Part shown: positions 7,310-14,095 of the stretch, in pieces
Layout: every line of letters starts with the position of its first letter
Numbering within the stretch: the first letter of the stretch is position 1
Origin: a bacterium
Lineage (GTDB): Bacteria > JAHJDO01
Assembly: GCA_030671985.1 (NCBI GenBank)
Contig: DAOVHI010000006.1
Coordinates: 1 to 19,399 of the forward strand
Length of the DNA stretch: 19,399 nt
Direction: 5' to 3'
Notes under the pieces: model-generated
Told to the model about the DNA's origin: nothing
The model's database searches: none
The model's input: the letters and a program-made list of their open reading frames with translations, nothing else
Position numbers and translations under genes: made by a program

Positions 7310-7879
7310 ATGATGAAATTTTTTAGGAAATCTAGAGGATTCACACTTATTGAATTACTGGTTGTTATAGCGATTATTGCTCTTCTTGCATCCATGTTGC
7401 TGCCTGCATTAGCAAGAGCAAGGGAAATGGCAAGACGGGCAAAGTGTATAAATAATCTGAAACAGATTGGTCTTGCTTTGCATATGTATGCTCAGGACTG
7501 GGACGATTATTTCCCAAAGAAACAGGACGATACGGTAGGTAACGATAATCTGTGCAAGCTAGCTGCTGGTGAGATAATGGATTTTTATCCGGATTATATT
7601 TCAACTTTGGAGATGTTTTTATGTCCATCTAGTGTAAATACTGTCACTACAGAGAGTAGTATTGGCGATGTTAATGCTAGTTATGGATATAATAGTCCGG
7701 CTGGTAAGGCGTTGACAGAGTTGGCTGGTGCGGATACACCGCTTATGGCTGATGATGATGTTCTTCATCACTTAAGTCCGGATGTCATCAATGTGCTGTA
7801 TCTTGACGGGCACGTTGAGGTACTAAGGGGTGAAAATCCTGCTGCTATAGCTCCGAGCAATGCTGATCTTAGCAAATAG
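7310..7879 (+). CDS. Type II/IV prepilin-like protein (paralogue 2)
   Basis: Tandem paralogue of the gene upstream, 189 residues. The first 60 or so residues are almost identical ([20 protein letters not shown]... through LHMYAQDWD), while the C-terminal domains have diverged apart from the shared [13 protein letters not shown] end. The H-x-DG motif is spaced by eleven residues. The frame is open from a TTG at 7283, but the ATG at 7310 aligns with the paralogue's start and has AAGGAGGTGA nine bases upstream, so it is preferred. The 55-base gap holds no convincing promoter or terminator, so the pair is probably cotranscribed from 6572-6599 and ended by the terminator at 7907-7937. Confidence 0.88.
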   Translation: MMKFFRKSRGFTLIELLVVIAIIALLASMLLPALARAREMARRAKCINNLKQIGLALHMYAQDWDDYFPKKQDDTVGNDNLCKLAAGEIMDFYPDYISTLEMFLCPSSVNTVTTESSIGDVNASYGYNSPAGKALTELAGADTPLMADDDVLHHLSPDVINVLYLDGHVEVLRGENPAAIAPSNADLSK

Positions 7880-7906
7880 TAGTTTTAGTAATACTACAAA
7901 AAAAAT

Positions 7907-7937
7907 AGCTCCGATTATTTCGGGGCTGTTTTTTTTT
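7907..7937 (+). terminator. Intrinsic terminator after the prepilin pair
   Basis: AGCTCCGA (7907-7914) pairs with TCGGGGCT (7920-7927) around a 5-base loop, one pair being G-U, followed by G and nine T (7929-7937). This is a clear Rho-independent terminator. Its T run also supplies the first bases of the next gene's predicted -35 box. Confidence 0.9.
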
Positions 7938-7964
7938 GCTTTAATTCTTGATTTTTAATATAAT
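7936..7964 (+). promoter_or_regulatory. Possible promoter of the O-antigen polymerase-like gene
   Basis: TTGCTT (7936-7941) lies 17 bases from a perfect TATAAT (7959-7964). Start would fall at about 7971-7972, on the ATG at 7972. The -35 box overlaps the end of the terminator T run. No ribosome binding site lies before either candidate ATG, consistent with a leaderless transcript. Confidence 0.5.
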
Positions 7965-7971
7965 GAGCAGT

Positions 7972-10062
7972 ATGTCAAAATATCTACGTACACATAGCAC
8001 TGCAAGTGAAATCTGTCTGCTGATTATTGTCTTCTTTGTCCCAATAGCGGTTTTTAAACAGGCGTACAATTATGTATTTATAAAGTTTGTCATAGCTCAG
8101 GCTATGGTGTTTTATGTCATATTATTGTGGATCTATGATCGGTTATTTCAATGTAGGGGCACGGCGCGCCGTGCCCCTACAGGATTCCTCGGAGGGCTTA
8201 TATCTGCTCTCTGTGTATGGTGCTTAATATCATTCTTTACGGCATGGAACAAGTTTGCTGGCGCTACGGAATTGGTAAACTTGTTTACATATATTTTGCT
8301 TTATTTCGTTGTATTGGAAACATGTAAAAACAGACCGGCATTTTTAAGAATTTGTTTTGCGTGGTTTTTGGCTACATTCATAGCAGAAGTTCCTACACTA
8401 CTTAACTATTTTAACATTTCTGTAATTCACAATTTGCCCCGTCTGTTTGGTAATCCCACATTCTTTGCCCCGTATATTGTTTTGTGTATGCCTGTGATAT
8501 TGTCTTTTATCCTGTATTTTTCTGTGGATATAATTCCCCGAAGGAGAACAAGTTCCCTACGGGGCAGGCAAAATTTAAAATTGTTTTTTCTTGTGCTGTG
8601 CTGCATTTTAATTGTAACAGGCATTATTTCCCTTTATGGGTTAGAAGCAAGGGCCGCATGGATCGGGTTTGCTTTTTCTATTATCTTTTTCGTATTTATA
8701 TTTACCTGTTTTAAATGGGGGCCGACTAAAAGTTTTTACTTGTTTATTGGAATGATTCTCCTATGCGTTGCTGTATGGCAGATAAAGTCAGAATCGATAA
8801 TGAACGCTATTAATGAAGAACTAATCGCAGGAACTATTGGAATTCGGAAGTGGATATGGCTGGGATCGCTGAAGATGTTTCTAGCCAGTCCTTTTACAGG
8901 TTGGGGAATAGGCAATTTTGCCATAGTTTATCCGCAGTTCAGATGTCCAGAGTACTTTCTGAATCCTTACTCCGTAAATGCGACACAGCATGTGCATTGC
9001 GAGGCACTTGAAATCGGGTGCGAACTGGGGATAGTAGGATTAATACTCATTGCGGGAATTATAGGCAATATTCTTTTTCGAGGTGTAAATGCGGCAAGAA
9101 ATACAGATGACAGACTCAAAAAGTATTTGCTTATAGGATTTGTATCCGGAATAGCAGGTATGCTTTTCGAAAATCTTGGGAATGTAGATTTGAGATTTCA
9201 TTCTTCGGGTATATTTCTGTGGTTTGCTTTGGGATGCGTATCTGCTTTAAGCGGTTGGAAAACTCAAAACTCTCCAAAGGAGAACAAGTTTCCTGCGAGG
9301 CAGACTGGGCAGGTAAAATTTAAAATTCCGATCATAATTCTATGTTCAATGCTATTTTTATTTATATTCAGTTATTTCTCGCTCAGACCTTTAATTGCAG
9401 AGGTGTATTTCAGGAAAGGGGTTGAATATCGAAATAAAAAAGACTGGAATAAAGCTATAAATATGTATGAAAAGACGGTTCAGTTTAATAGGGGACATCT
9501 TAAGGCGTATTATCGCCTGGCATTTGCGTATGCCAAGATAGAAAACATAAAAGATGCTTTTAGAGTATATTATCAACTTGCTGAACTGGCTCCTGATTAT
9601 GCCGATATCCACTATAATCTGGCAAAATTACATACCATTACTAAAGATTACGAAAAAGCTGCTGAGGAATTAGCTATAGCTATAAGACGGAATCCATATA
9701 ATGATAAGGCGTTGATGAGTTTAGGAGATGTATATGAAAAGCTAGGGGAGCTTGACCTTGCCGCTCAACAGTATAAATGGGTCATTAAACTTAAGCCTAA
9801 GTTCGGAGGAGCACATAATAATCTTGGGAATATTTACGGCATGAAGGGAGAATGGGAGTGGGCAATTGAAGAGTACAAATTTGCCTTAATGCTTATGCCA
9901 AAAGCTCTTGGAGTCGCGCGTAATTTGGGAGTGGCTTATTGTAATAAAGAGGAATACAGAGAAGCTAAGAACATATTCGAAAAAATTCTACTTATACAGC
10001 CTGATAACAAGCAGGCGAAAACTTATTTGGAACAGATAAATAAAGTGATGAGTAAACAGTAA
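7972..10062 (+). CDS. O-antigen polymerase/ligase-like membrane protein with C-terminal TPR repeats
   Basis: A 696-residue inner-membrane protein with two parts. Residues 1 to about 465 form roughly ten to twelve helices of the Wzy/WaaL superfamily; the conserved region is GWGIGNFAIVYPQFR...QHVHCEALEIGCELGIVGLI, where the H-x-E-x-LE-x3-E pattern marks the ligase/polymerase family. Such proteins polymerise undecaprenyl-linked repeat units or transfer glycans to lipid A or proteins. Residues about 472-680 form six 34-residue TPR units (for example YFRKGVEYRNKKDWNKAINM). The start is uncertain: the frame is open from TTG 7948, with ATGs at 7963 and 7972. ATG 7972 is preferred because the predicted transcript begins there. 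Three palindromic repeats lie in frame in hydrophilic loops at residues about 61-70, 189-204 and 434-452. Polymerase and ligase cannot be told apart here. Confidence 0.85.
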   Translation: MSKYLRTHSTASEICLLIIVFFVPIAVFKQAYNYVFIKFVIAQAMVFYVILLWIYDRLFQCRGTARRAPTGFLGGLISALCVWCLISFFTAWNKFAGATELVNLFTYILLYFVVLETCKNRPAFLRICFAWFLATFIAEVPTLLNYFNISVIHNLPRLFGNPTFFAPYIVLCMPVILSFILYFSVDIIPRRRTSSLRGRQNLKLFFLVLCCILIVTGIISLYGLEARAAWIGFAFSIIFFVFIFTCFKWGPTKSFYLFIGMILLCVAVWQIKSESIMNAINEELIAGTIGIRKWIWLGSLKMFLASPFTGWGIGNFAIVYPQFRCPEYFLNPYSVNATQHVHCEALEIGCELGIVGLILIAGIIGNILFRGVNAARNTDDRLKKYLLIGFVSGIAGMLFENLGNVDLRFHSSGIFLWFALGCVSALSGWKTQNSPKENKFPARQTGQVKFKIPIIILCSMLFLFIFSYFSLRPLIAEVYFRKGVEYRNKKDWNKAINMYEKTVQFNRGHLKAYYRLAFAYAKIENIKDAFRVYYQLAELAPDYADIHYNLAKLHTITKDYEKAAEELAIAIRRNPYNDKALMSLGDVYEKLGELDLAAQQYKWVIKLKPKFGGAHNNLGNIYGMKGEWEWAIEEYKFALMLMPKALGVARNLGVAYCNKEEYREAKNIFEKILLIQPDNKQAKTYLEQINKVMSKQ
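8153..8180 (+). repeat. 28-bp perfect GC-rich palindrome inside the coding sequence
   Basis: GTAGGGGCACGGCG (8153-8166) is followed directly by its exact inverse complement (8167-8180). It is 79% GC in an AT-rich gene. It is read in frame as part of QCRGTARRAPTG, a basic loop between two membrane helices. It looks like an inserted palindromic repeat unit. Confidence 0.9.
8536..8582 (+). repeat. REP-like repeat, copy A (inside coding sequence)
   Basis: CCCCGAAGGAGAAC (8536-8549) and GTTCCCTACGGGG (8552-8564) form an imperfect hairpin, followed by a GGCAAAATTTAAAATT tail. The stretch AAGGAGAACAAGTT and the tail recur at 9271-9327 in the same gene but in a different reading frame. Here it encodes the basic loop PRRRTSSLRGRQNLK. 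Confidence 0.78.
9271..9327 (+). repeat. REP-like repeat, copy B (inside coding sequence)
   Basis: Shares AAGGAGAACAAGTT exactly with copy A, then TCCTGCGAGGCA against CCCTACGGGGCA, and the tail GGTAAAATTTAAAATT, with an additional 9 bases (GACTGGGCA) before the tail. The hairpin is more degraded than in copy A. Read in another frame it encodes SPKENKFPARQTGQVKFK, a loop before the last membrane helix. Confidence 0.78.
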
Positions 10063-10135
10063 TGGTTGATGAGTAATGTTAGATTTTTTTTAAATTCTTA
10101 CTGATAGCCACTGTCTTTTTACTCTTAGAAGCCAT

Positions 10136-10231
10136 ATGTATTTTGAGAAAGCGGTTCAATTAGAATATGTTGACAATATAAGAGATGCTAGAGAAGCATG
10201 TATAAACAGGGAAAAATCAAAGAGGGCATAA
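10136..10231 (+). pseudogene. Remnant of a TPR protein gene
   Basis: The frame from ATG 10136 reads MYFEKAVQLEYVDNIRDAREACINR... and ends at TAA 10231 (31 residues). YFEKAVQLE is the second-helix consensus of a TPR repeat and resembles MYEKTVQFN in the intact gene upstream. It is too short to be a TPR protein and has no ribosome binding site. It is probably the tail of a decayed TPR gene or a partial duplication of the upstream one. The rest of 10063-10298 shows nothing recognisable except the hairpin at 10277-10294. Confidence 0.5.
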
Positions 10232-10276
10232 TGGCGCTAAGAAAGGGTGTTAAGCTGCATAATAAAGTCCCCAAAT

Positions 10277-10294
10277 ATCTCAGCTTTCTGAGAT
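10277..10294 (+). other. Short hairpin between convergent genes
   Basis: ATCTCAG (10277-10283) and CTGAGAT (10288-10294) form a perfect 7-bp stem with a 4-base loop, between the 3' ends of the plus-strand polymerase-like gene and the minus-strand transferase gene. Neither strand has a T run after it, so it is not a standard intrinsic terminator, though its position suggests a role in 3' end formation. Confidence 0.35.
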
Positions 10295-10298
10295 GATA

Positions 10299-11678
10299 CT
10301 AATACGCGCCCTTCCCAAATAGTATTCCGGGTATTGTCCTAATGAGAATTGCAATATCGGTGATAAGAGATTGGTTTCTGATGTAGTAAAAATCATACTG
10401 TAAGTTTTCATTGAGAGGCAGGTTTTTTCTGTCTATTATCTGCCACAAGCCCGTTATGCCGGGTTTAACATCCAGTCTTTTTTTCTGCCAGTATTTGTAT
10501 TCTTTTACTATGAACGGCATCTCCGGTCTTGGACCAACCAAACTCATTTCTCCTTTTAAAACATTGATCAACTGAGGAAGTTCATCAAGGGAGAGTTTTC
10601 GTAATAATCTGCCCGCTCTTGTTATTCGCCTGTCATTAGTTTTTTGAGGGGCGTGTCCATATTTATTTGTGTTTTCATACATTGTGCGGAATTTATATAT
10701 TTCAAAAATCTTGCCAAACTGACCAACTCTGTTTTGTCTAAAAAGAGCGGCTCCTTTTGAATCAAATCTTACTAGCAGTGTAATAATTATCCATAAAGGT
10801 AGGTTTACCAATATACAGATTATAGATATGCAGATATCCATAATGCGCTTAGAGATTTTATAGAAATAGCCGGTTGTATTCACTCCAAGATTTATTATTG
10901 GAATATCTTCAATTTCATCAATGCTTGCCTTGCTGGAAATTACGCCAAAAATATCCGAGGCAACTTTAAAGCTTAGTACTTTTGGTTCACACTGTGTAAT
11001 CAGATTGAAAATATTTTTTTGAGGAAGAGAAGGAATTCCAATAAAGACTTCATCAATATTCTGACTTTTTACTATGCGGGATAGTTTGCTTAATGGTCCT
11101 AAGACTTTTATTCCATTAATTGTTCTTGCTCGTTTGTTCCTATCGTCATCCATGAATCCTATAATCTTATATCCGGACAAATGCGAATTTTTTATCTTTT
11201 TCGCAATCTTTATCCCTGTTTTTCCCGCGCCTACAATAATTGTTTTGATCTGGTAGTTTCCATTATTGATCCATGACGCTTTCAAGATTTTTATTATGAT
11301 TCTGGATAATAAGAGTAGAATCAGGTTTGTTACGCCGGATATAAGAACAACAGATCTTCCAAGTTCATACTCTTTAAGAAGAAAGGCAAGCGCCATTATA
11401 ATCAACGAACTAATGAAAACAACCTTTAGGATAGCAACAGATTCATTGAATCTAGACACCCTGGCTCTGTATGTTTGCTGTTTGTAAAGTCCAAAAACAG
11501 CGCAGTTGATTACCCATACAGCTACTATAAATGGCAGTACATACATATATGAGATAACAGGATTAATCTCTTTCCCGAATAGCACAGGAGTTGCATCTCT
11601 TATCCAATATGCTAAAAACCATGAAAGGCTAAATATAGCAATATCCGTTATTACCAGTATACTTTTAATAGTATTCAT
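10299..11678 (-). CDS. Polyprenyl-phosphate sugar-1-phosphate transferase (WbaP/WcaJ type)
   Basis: Starts glycan assembly by moving a sugar-1-phosphate from a UDP-sugar to undecaprenyl phosphate at the inner membrane. The 459 residues show four N-terminal membrane helices (1 to about 120), a cytoplasmic Rossmann-like domain (IIVGAGKTGIKIAKKI, GYKIIGFMDDDRN), a further membrane segment (IMDICISIICILVNLPLWIII) and the catalytic C-terminal domain. Catalytic-domain signatures are FRQNRVGQFGKIFEIYKFRTM, RLLRKLSLDELPQLINVLKGEMSLVGPRPE and KPGITGLWQI, with the conserved Asp-Glu pair in SLDELPQ. Its ATG overlaps by 14 bases the stop of the GT4 remnant upstream, preceded by GAGGGA, so coupling to the former neighbour is retained. 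The sugar cannot be named. Confidence 0.92.
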   Translation of the reverse strand: MNTIKSILVITDIAIFSLSWFLAYWIRDATPVLFGKEINPVISYMYVLPFIVAVWVINCAVFGLYKQQTYRARVSRFNESVAILKVVFISSLIIMALAFLLKEYELGRSVVLISGVTNLILLLLSRIIIKILKASWINNGNYQIKTIIVGAGKTGIKIAKKIKNSHLSGYKIIGFMDDDRNKRARTINGIKVLGPLSKLSRIVKSQNIDEVFIGIPSLPQKNIFNLITQCEPKVLSFKVASDIFGVISSKASIDEIEDIPIINLGVNTTGYFYKISKRIMDICISIICILVNLPLWIIITLLVRFDSKGAALFRQNRVGQFGKIFEIYKFRTMYENTNKYGHAPQKTNDRRITRAGRLLRKLSLDELPQLINVLKGEMSLVGPRPEMPFIVKEYKYWQKKRLDVKPGITGLWQIIDRKNLPLNENLQYDFYYIRNQSLITDIAILIRTIPGILFGKGAY

Positions 11679-12336
11679 TTATCAATCCCTCGTATTTATC
11701 AGCAACAAGTTTCCATGAATAGAGTTTTTTTATTCTTTCCACAGCTAGTTTTTTGTATTTTTCAACTATATCGGGATTCCTAATAAGATTGTCCAACTTC
11801 TCTACTAGATCAAGATGTTCTTTATTGCCTTCATAGGATAATCCTGCATTTCCAATAGTCTCCAGATTAGGAGGTATATCGTTTACCACGATGCAGTTTC
11901 CCATGCCCATCGCTTCCAGAAGCGCGGGATGTGTGCCTCCGACTACAACCAGTTTTAGTTTTGTATTTAACAGGTTATAAGTCTTTATTAAATGATGCGC
12001 GCAGTTTTCCGGAACCAGTCTTCCAACGAACAGGATATATCCATTGGTCTTTAATCCTATTTTTTCTTTTCCAATCCAGTCCGTCAACATTGATAATAAC
12101 CTTTTTCTTAAATATTCTGAGCGGAAGACAAAATATGGCATTGCCTACGCCAAACATTAAGATTGTGTTGTTCCTGTTTCTTATTACTACATGCAATACG
12201 GATATAAGGGTGTGAAAAAAGGTATCCAGATATTGGTAGGCAGATTTACAAGTCTTGAGGAAACTTGTTCTACACAGGTCTCAAATCCACTGTAAGCGGC
12301 GAGAATACCTCTGGTTCCAAGCACAGCTATTTTCAT
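11665..12336 (-). pseudogene. Decayed GT4 glycosyltransferase (DUF1972-type N-terminus)
   Basis: Three recognisable pieces of one glycosyltransferase lie in order but in different frames. Piece 1 starts at ATG 12336: MKIAVLGTRGILAAYSGFET..., the DUF1972-type beginning. Piece 2 follows in another frame (about 12235-12090): YLDTFFHTLISVLHVVIRN..., then LMFGVGNAIFCLPLRIFKKK, then VIINVDGLDWKRK. Piece 3 (to the stop at 11665) reads NGYILFVGRLVPENCAHHLI... and jumps directly from KLVVVGG to THPALLEAMGMGNCIVVND, losing the nucleotide-sugar-binding middle of the domain. Relative to family members of about 370-400 residues, three blocks are missing. The C-terminal end is intact and overlaps the next gene. 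It cannot make an active enzyme. Confidence 0.85.
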
Positions 12337-12396
12337 TATGGTGATTATTATAGTTTATGGACGCCAATTTGACAATAGACATTCTATCGAAAAAGC

Positions 12397-12695
12397 ATGA
12401 AAAGGAACAACATTTTTTTACTGATACTTATTGTTTTATTAGCTTCCGGACTGAGGCTCTACAAAGTCGGCTCGGAAAGTATCTGGTTTGATGAATATTT
12501 GTCATGTTTTTAACGATATTATTCCTTCCATGGTTGTTAGCAGTTAAGAATAGCGCTTCTTTGGATTCCATTTCGTGGATTAGCGCGCCCAATTTATTTA
12601 CTCCCTTTAAAATTTTTAGCCATTTAAGTATTGGAATTTTCGATCATTTTCCTTCTATTGGAATAAAAATATCCGGTATATTTTATTTTTCATAA
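12397..12695 (+). pseudogene. Remnant of a GT39-family glycosyltransferase
   Basis: ATG 12397 opens 38 codons reading MKRNNIFLLILIVLLASGLR, then LYKVGSESIWFDEYLSCF, then a stop at 12513. The segment RLYKVGSESIWFDE matches the start of the intact GT39 protein on the other strand (RLYKLGSKSLWLDEACS). From about 12504 another frame reads LTILFLPWLLAVKNSAS...SISWISAPNLFTPFKIF, a stretch typical of the middle of GT39 proteins (after the catalytic N-terminal half), ending at 12695. The intervening several hundred residues and the frame are lost. It lies opposite in direction to the surrounding operon and its end overlaps the intact GT39 gene by 13 bases. Confidence 0.72.
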
Positions 12696-14095
12696 AGCAT
12701 CAAATCTATATTCCCAGCGAAACCTTTGTATTGCTTTGAGATTTTGGTTTTAAGGTTTTTATCAAAGATTCTCCTAATTTCCGGGTTTGGGACGGAGACA
12801 TAGCTTGAGTTTTGTATGAGCCATATACGTCTCTTTAAATTGATTATTCTCGATAATGTTTCAGGAAGGGCGTTTCTCTTAATGCCATGTCTTTTTAAAC
12901 CTGTTTTATCATAATAGTCAAAGGCAAATCCTGCGTATGGGGGATCATAGCAAATGATATCATCCTGCATGGAATTTTTACTTATGAATAATGCGGCGCT
13001 TCTCCAGTTTTCTTTCGCGAAATCCCTGGAGTAATAAATCCTCAGAGATGCAAGATTCAGGAGCGCTATAAAGATGACGGCAAGTATGGATATGCTTTTC
13101 TTGGGAAATTTGGTGATAGCATGTGCAATTAATAGATATACAATCGGTGATAGGAATATTAAGTGCTTTGATTGAAATTGCGTTGTTCGGAATGGAGATA
13201 GAATCGTTATAATTATGGGAATCACAATCAATAGTATAAGCAGATAAATGTTTTTGTTATGTCTGTCATAGAAAACACCCATGGCAATAATAATTGTGAA
13301 TAAAATAAAAGTCAGAATAGCAGTGAGTCCGCTTTGCAAAAGGAAATAACCAAAAACAAATTGCGGAAGCATTATTATAATACTGCTCAGTTCAAACGGC
13401 TTTAGAAGAGTTGCTATATCTGCCTTTCTGCTGAATAAGACTAATATCTCGGGAATAAAAGCTAAACATGTTATTAGCGCTGTTGATAAGATAATTTTCA
13501 TACTGTTTTTAGCGGATTTTAAAAACCAGACAGCAACTATGTATTCTCCTATAATAAAAAAGGCGCTGTATACGTAAGTGTAGAGAGCGATGATATTTAC
13601 AACGGTAAACAATATCCACATTTTTATATTGGAAGTTCTTAAGGCGGAGACAAGAATTAGCAGAGATAACATGCATAGAAGTGTGATAAGCGCGTATAAT
13701 CTCGTTTCCTGAGCATAATATATTTGATATGAAGAAACGGAAGTTATAAGACTTGCAATAATCCCTGCTTTTTGGGAGAACAGGTTTTTACCTATTAAGT
13801 ATACTATCCAGATAGTTATTATGCTGAATAATGCCGATAGCAGACGAACATACCATTCCGTACTGCCAAGCGTTACCCAGAAATACAGAAGCAGATTGTA
13901 AAACGGGGGATGCGCGTCAGATTTTATTATTTGCGAAAGCATTTTAAATAGAGGCAGTTTTGCAAGATAGACACTGCACGCTTCATCAAGCCAGAGGCTC
14001 TTGGAACCGAGTTTATATAAGCGGAGAAAAACGCCGAATATAAGAATTGTTATGAATGATGGGTGATGGGTGATGGGTGATGGGTGATCACTCAT
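12683..14095 (-). CDS. GT39-family (ArnT/PMT-like) membrane glycosyltransferase
   Basis: A GT-C glycosyltransferase that uses a polyprenyl-phosphate sugar on the outer face of the inner membrane. About eleven helices are visible in 470 residues. The family's first periplasmic loop is present: RLYKLGSKSLWLDEACSVY, with the catalytic Asp-Glu pair, then DAHPPFYNLLLYFW carrying the HPP motif. The C-terminal soluble part (DIICYDPPYAGFAFDYY) is short. The start is ATG 14095, or possibly GTG 14098; both lie within the end of the upstream gene (8-base overlap at ATG). Codons 3 to about 12 consist of a 7-bp tandem repeat, giving an unusual HPSPITHHPS sequence before the first helix. Acceptor and donor are unknown. 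Confidence 0.85.
   Translation of the reverse strand: MSDHPSPITHHPSFITILIFGVFLRLYKLGSKSLWLDEACSVYLAKLPLFKMLSQIIKSDAHPPFYNLLLYFWVTLGSTEWYVRLLSALFSIITIWIVYLIGKNLFSQKAGIIASLITSVSSYQIYYAQETRLYALITLLCMLSLLILVSALRTSNIKMWILFTVVNIIALYTYVYSAFFIIGEYIVAVWFLKSAKNSMKIILSTALITCLAFIPEILVLFSRKADIATLLKPFELSSIIIMLPQFVFGYFLLQSGLTAILTFILFTIIIAMGVFYDRHNKNIYLLILLIVIPIIITILSPFRTTQFQSKHLIFLSPIVYLLIAHAITKFPKKSISILAVIFIALLNLASLRIYYSRDFAKENWRSAALFISKNSMQDDIICYDPPYAGFAFDYYDKTGLKRHGIKRNALPETLSRIINLKRRIWLIQNSSYVSVPNPEIRRIFDKNLKTKISKQYKGFAGNIDLMLYEK
14061..14088 (+). repeat. Four tandem copies of the 7-mer GGGTGAT
   Basis: GGGTGAT occurs four times without interruption (14061-14088). It is preceded by an imperfect unit (TGAATGAT) and followed by CACTCATCACTC. 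It lies in the first codons of the GT39 gene and reaches its overlap with the upstream gene. The unit length is not a multiple of three. Confidence 0.95.

Noticed and set aside
8484-8714. Alternative 76-residue frame reading NSPKENKFPTGQAKFKI
   Set aside because: It is a shadow of the polymerase-like gene; its resemblance to the real protein around residue 440 comes from the nucleotide repeat and was used as evidence for that repeat.
10277-10294. Bidirectional intrinsic terminator between convergent genes
   Set aside because: The stem is clean but neither strand has a T run after it, so it is listed only as a hairpin.
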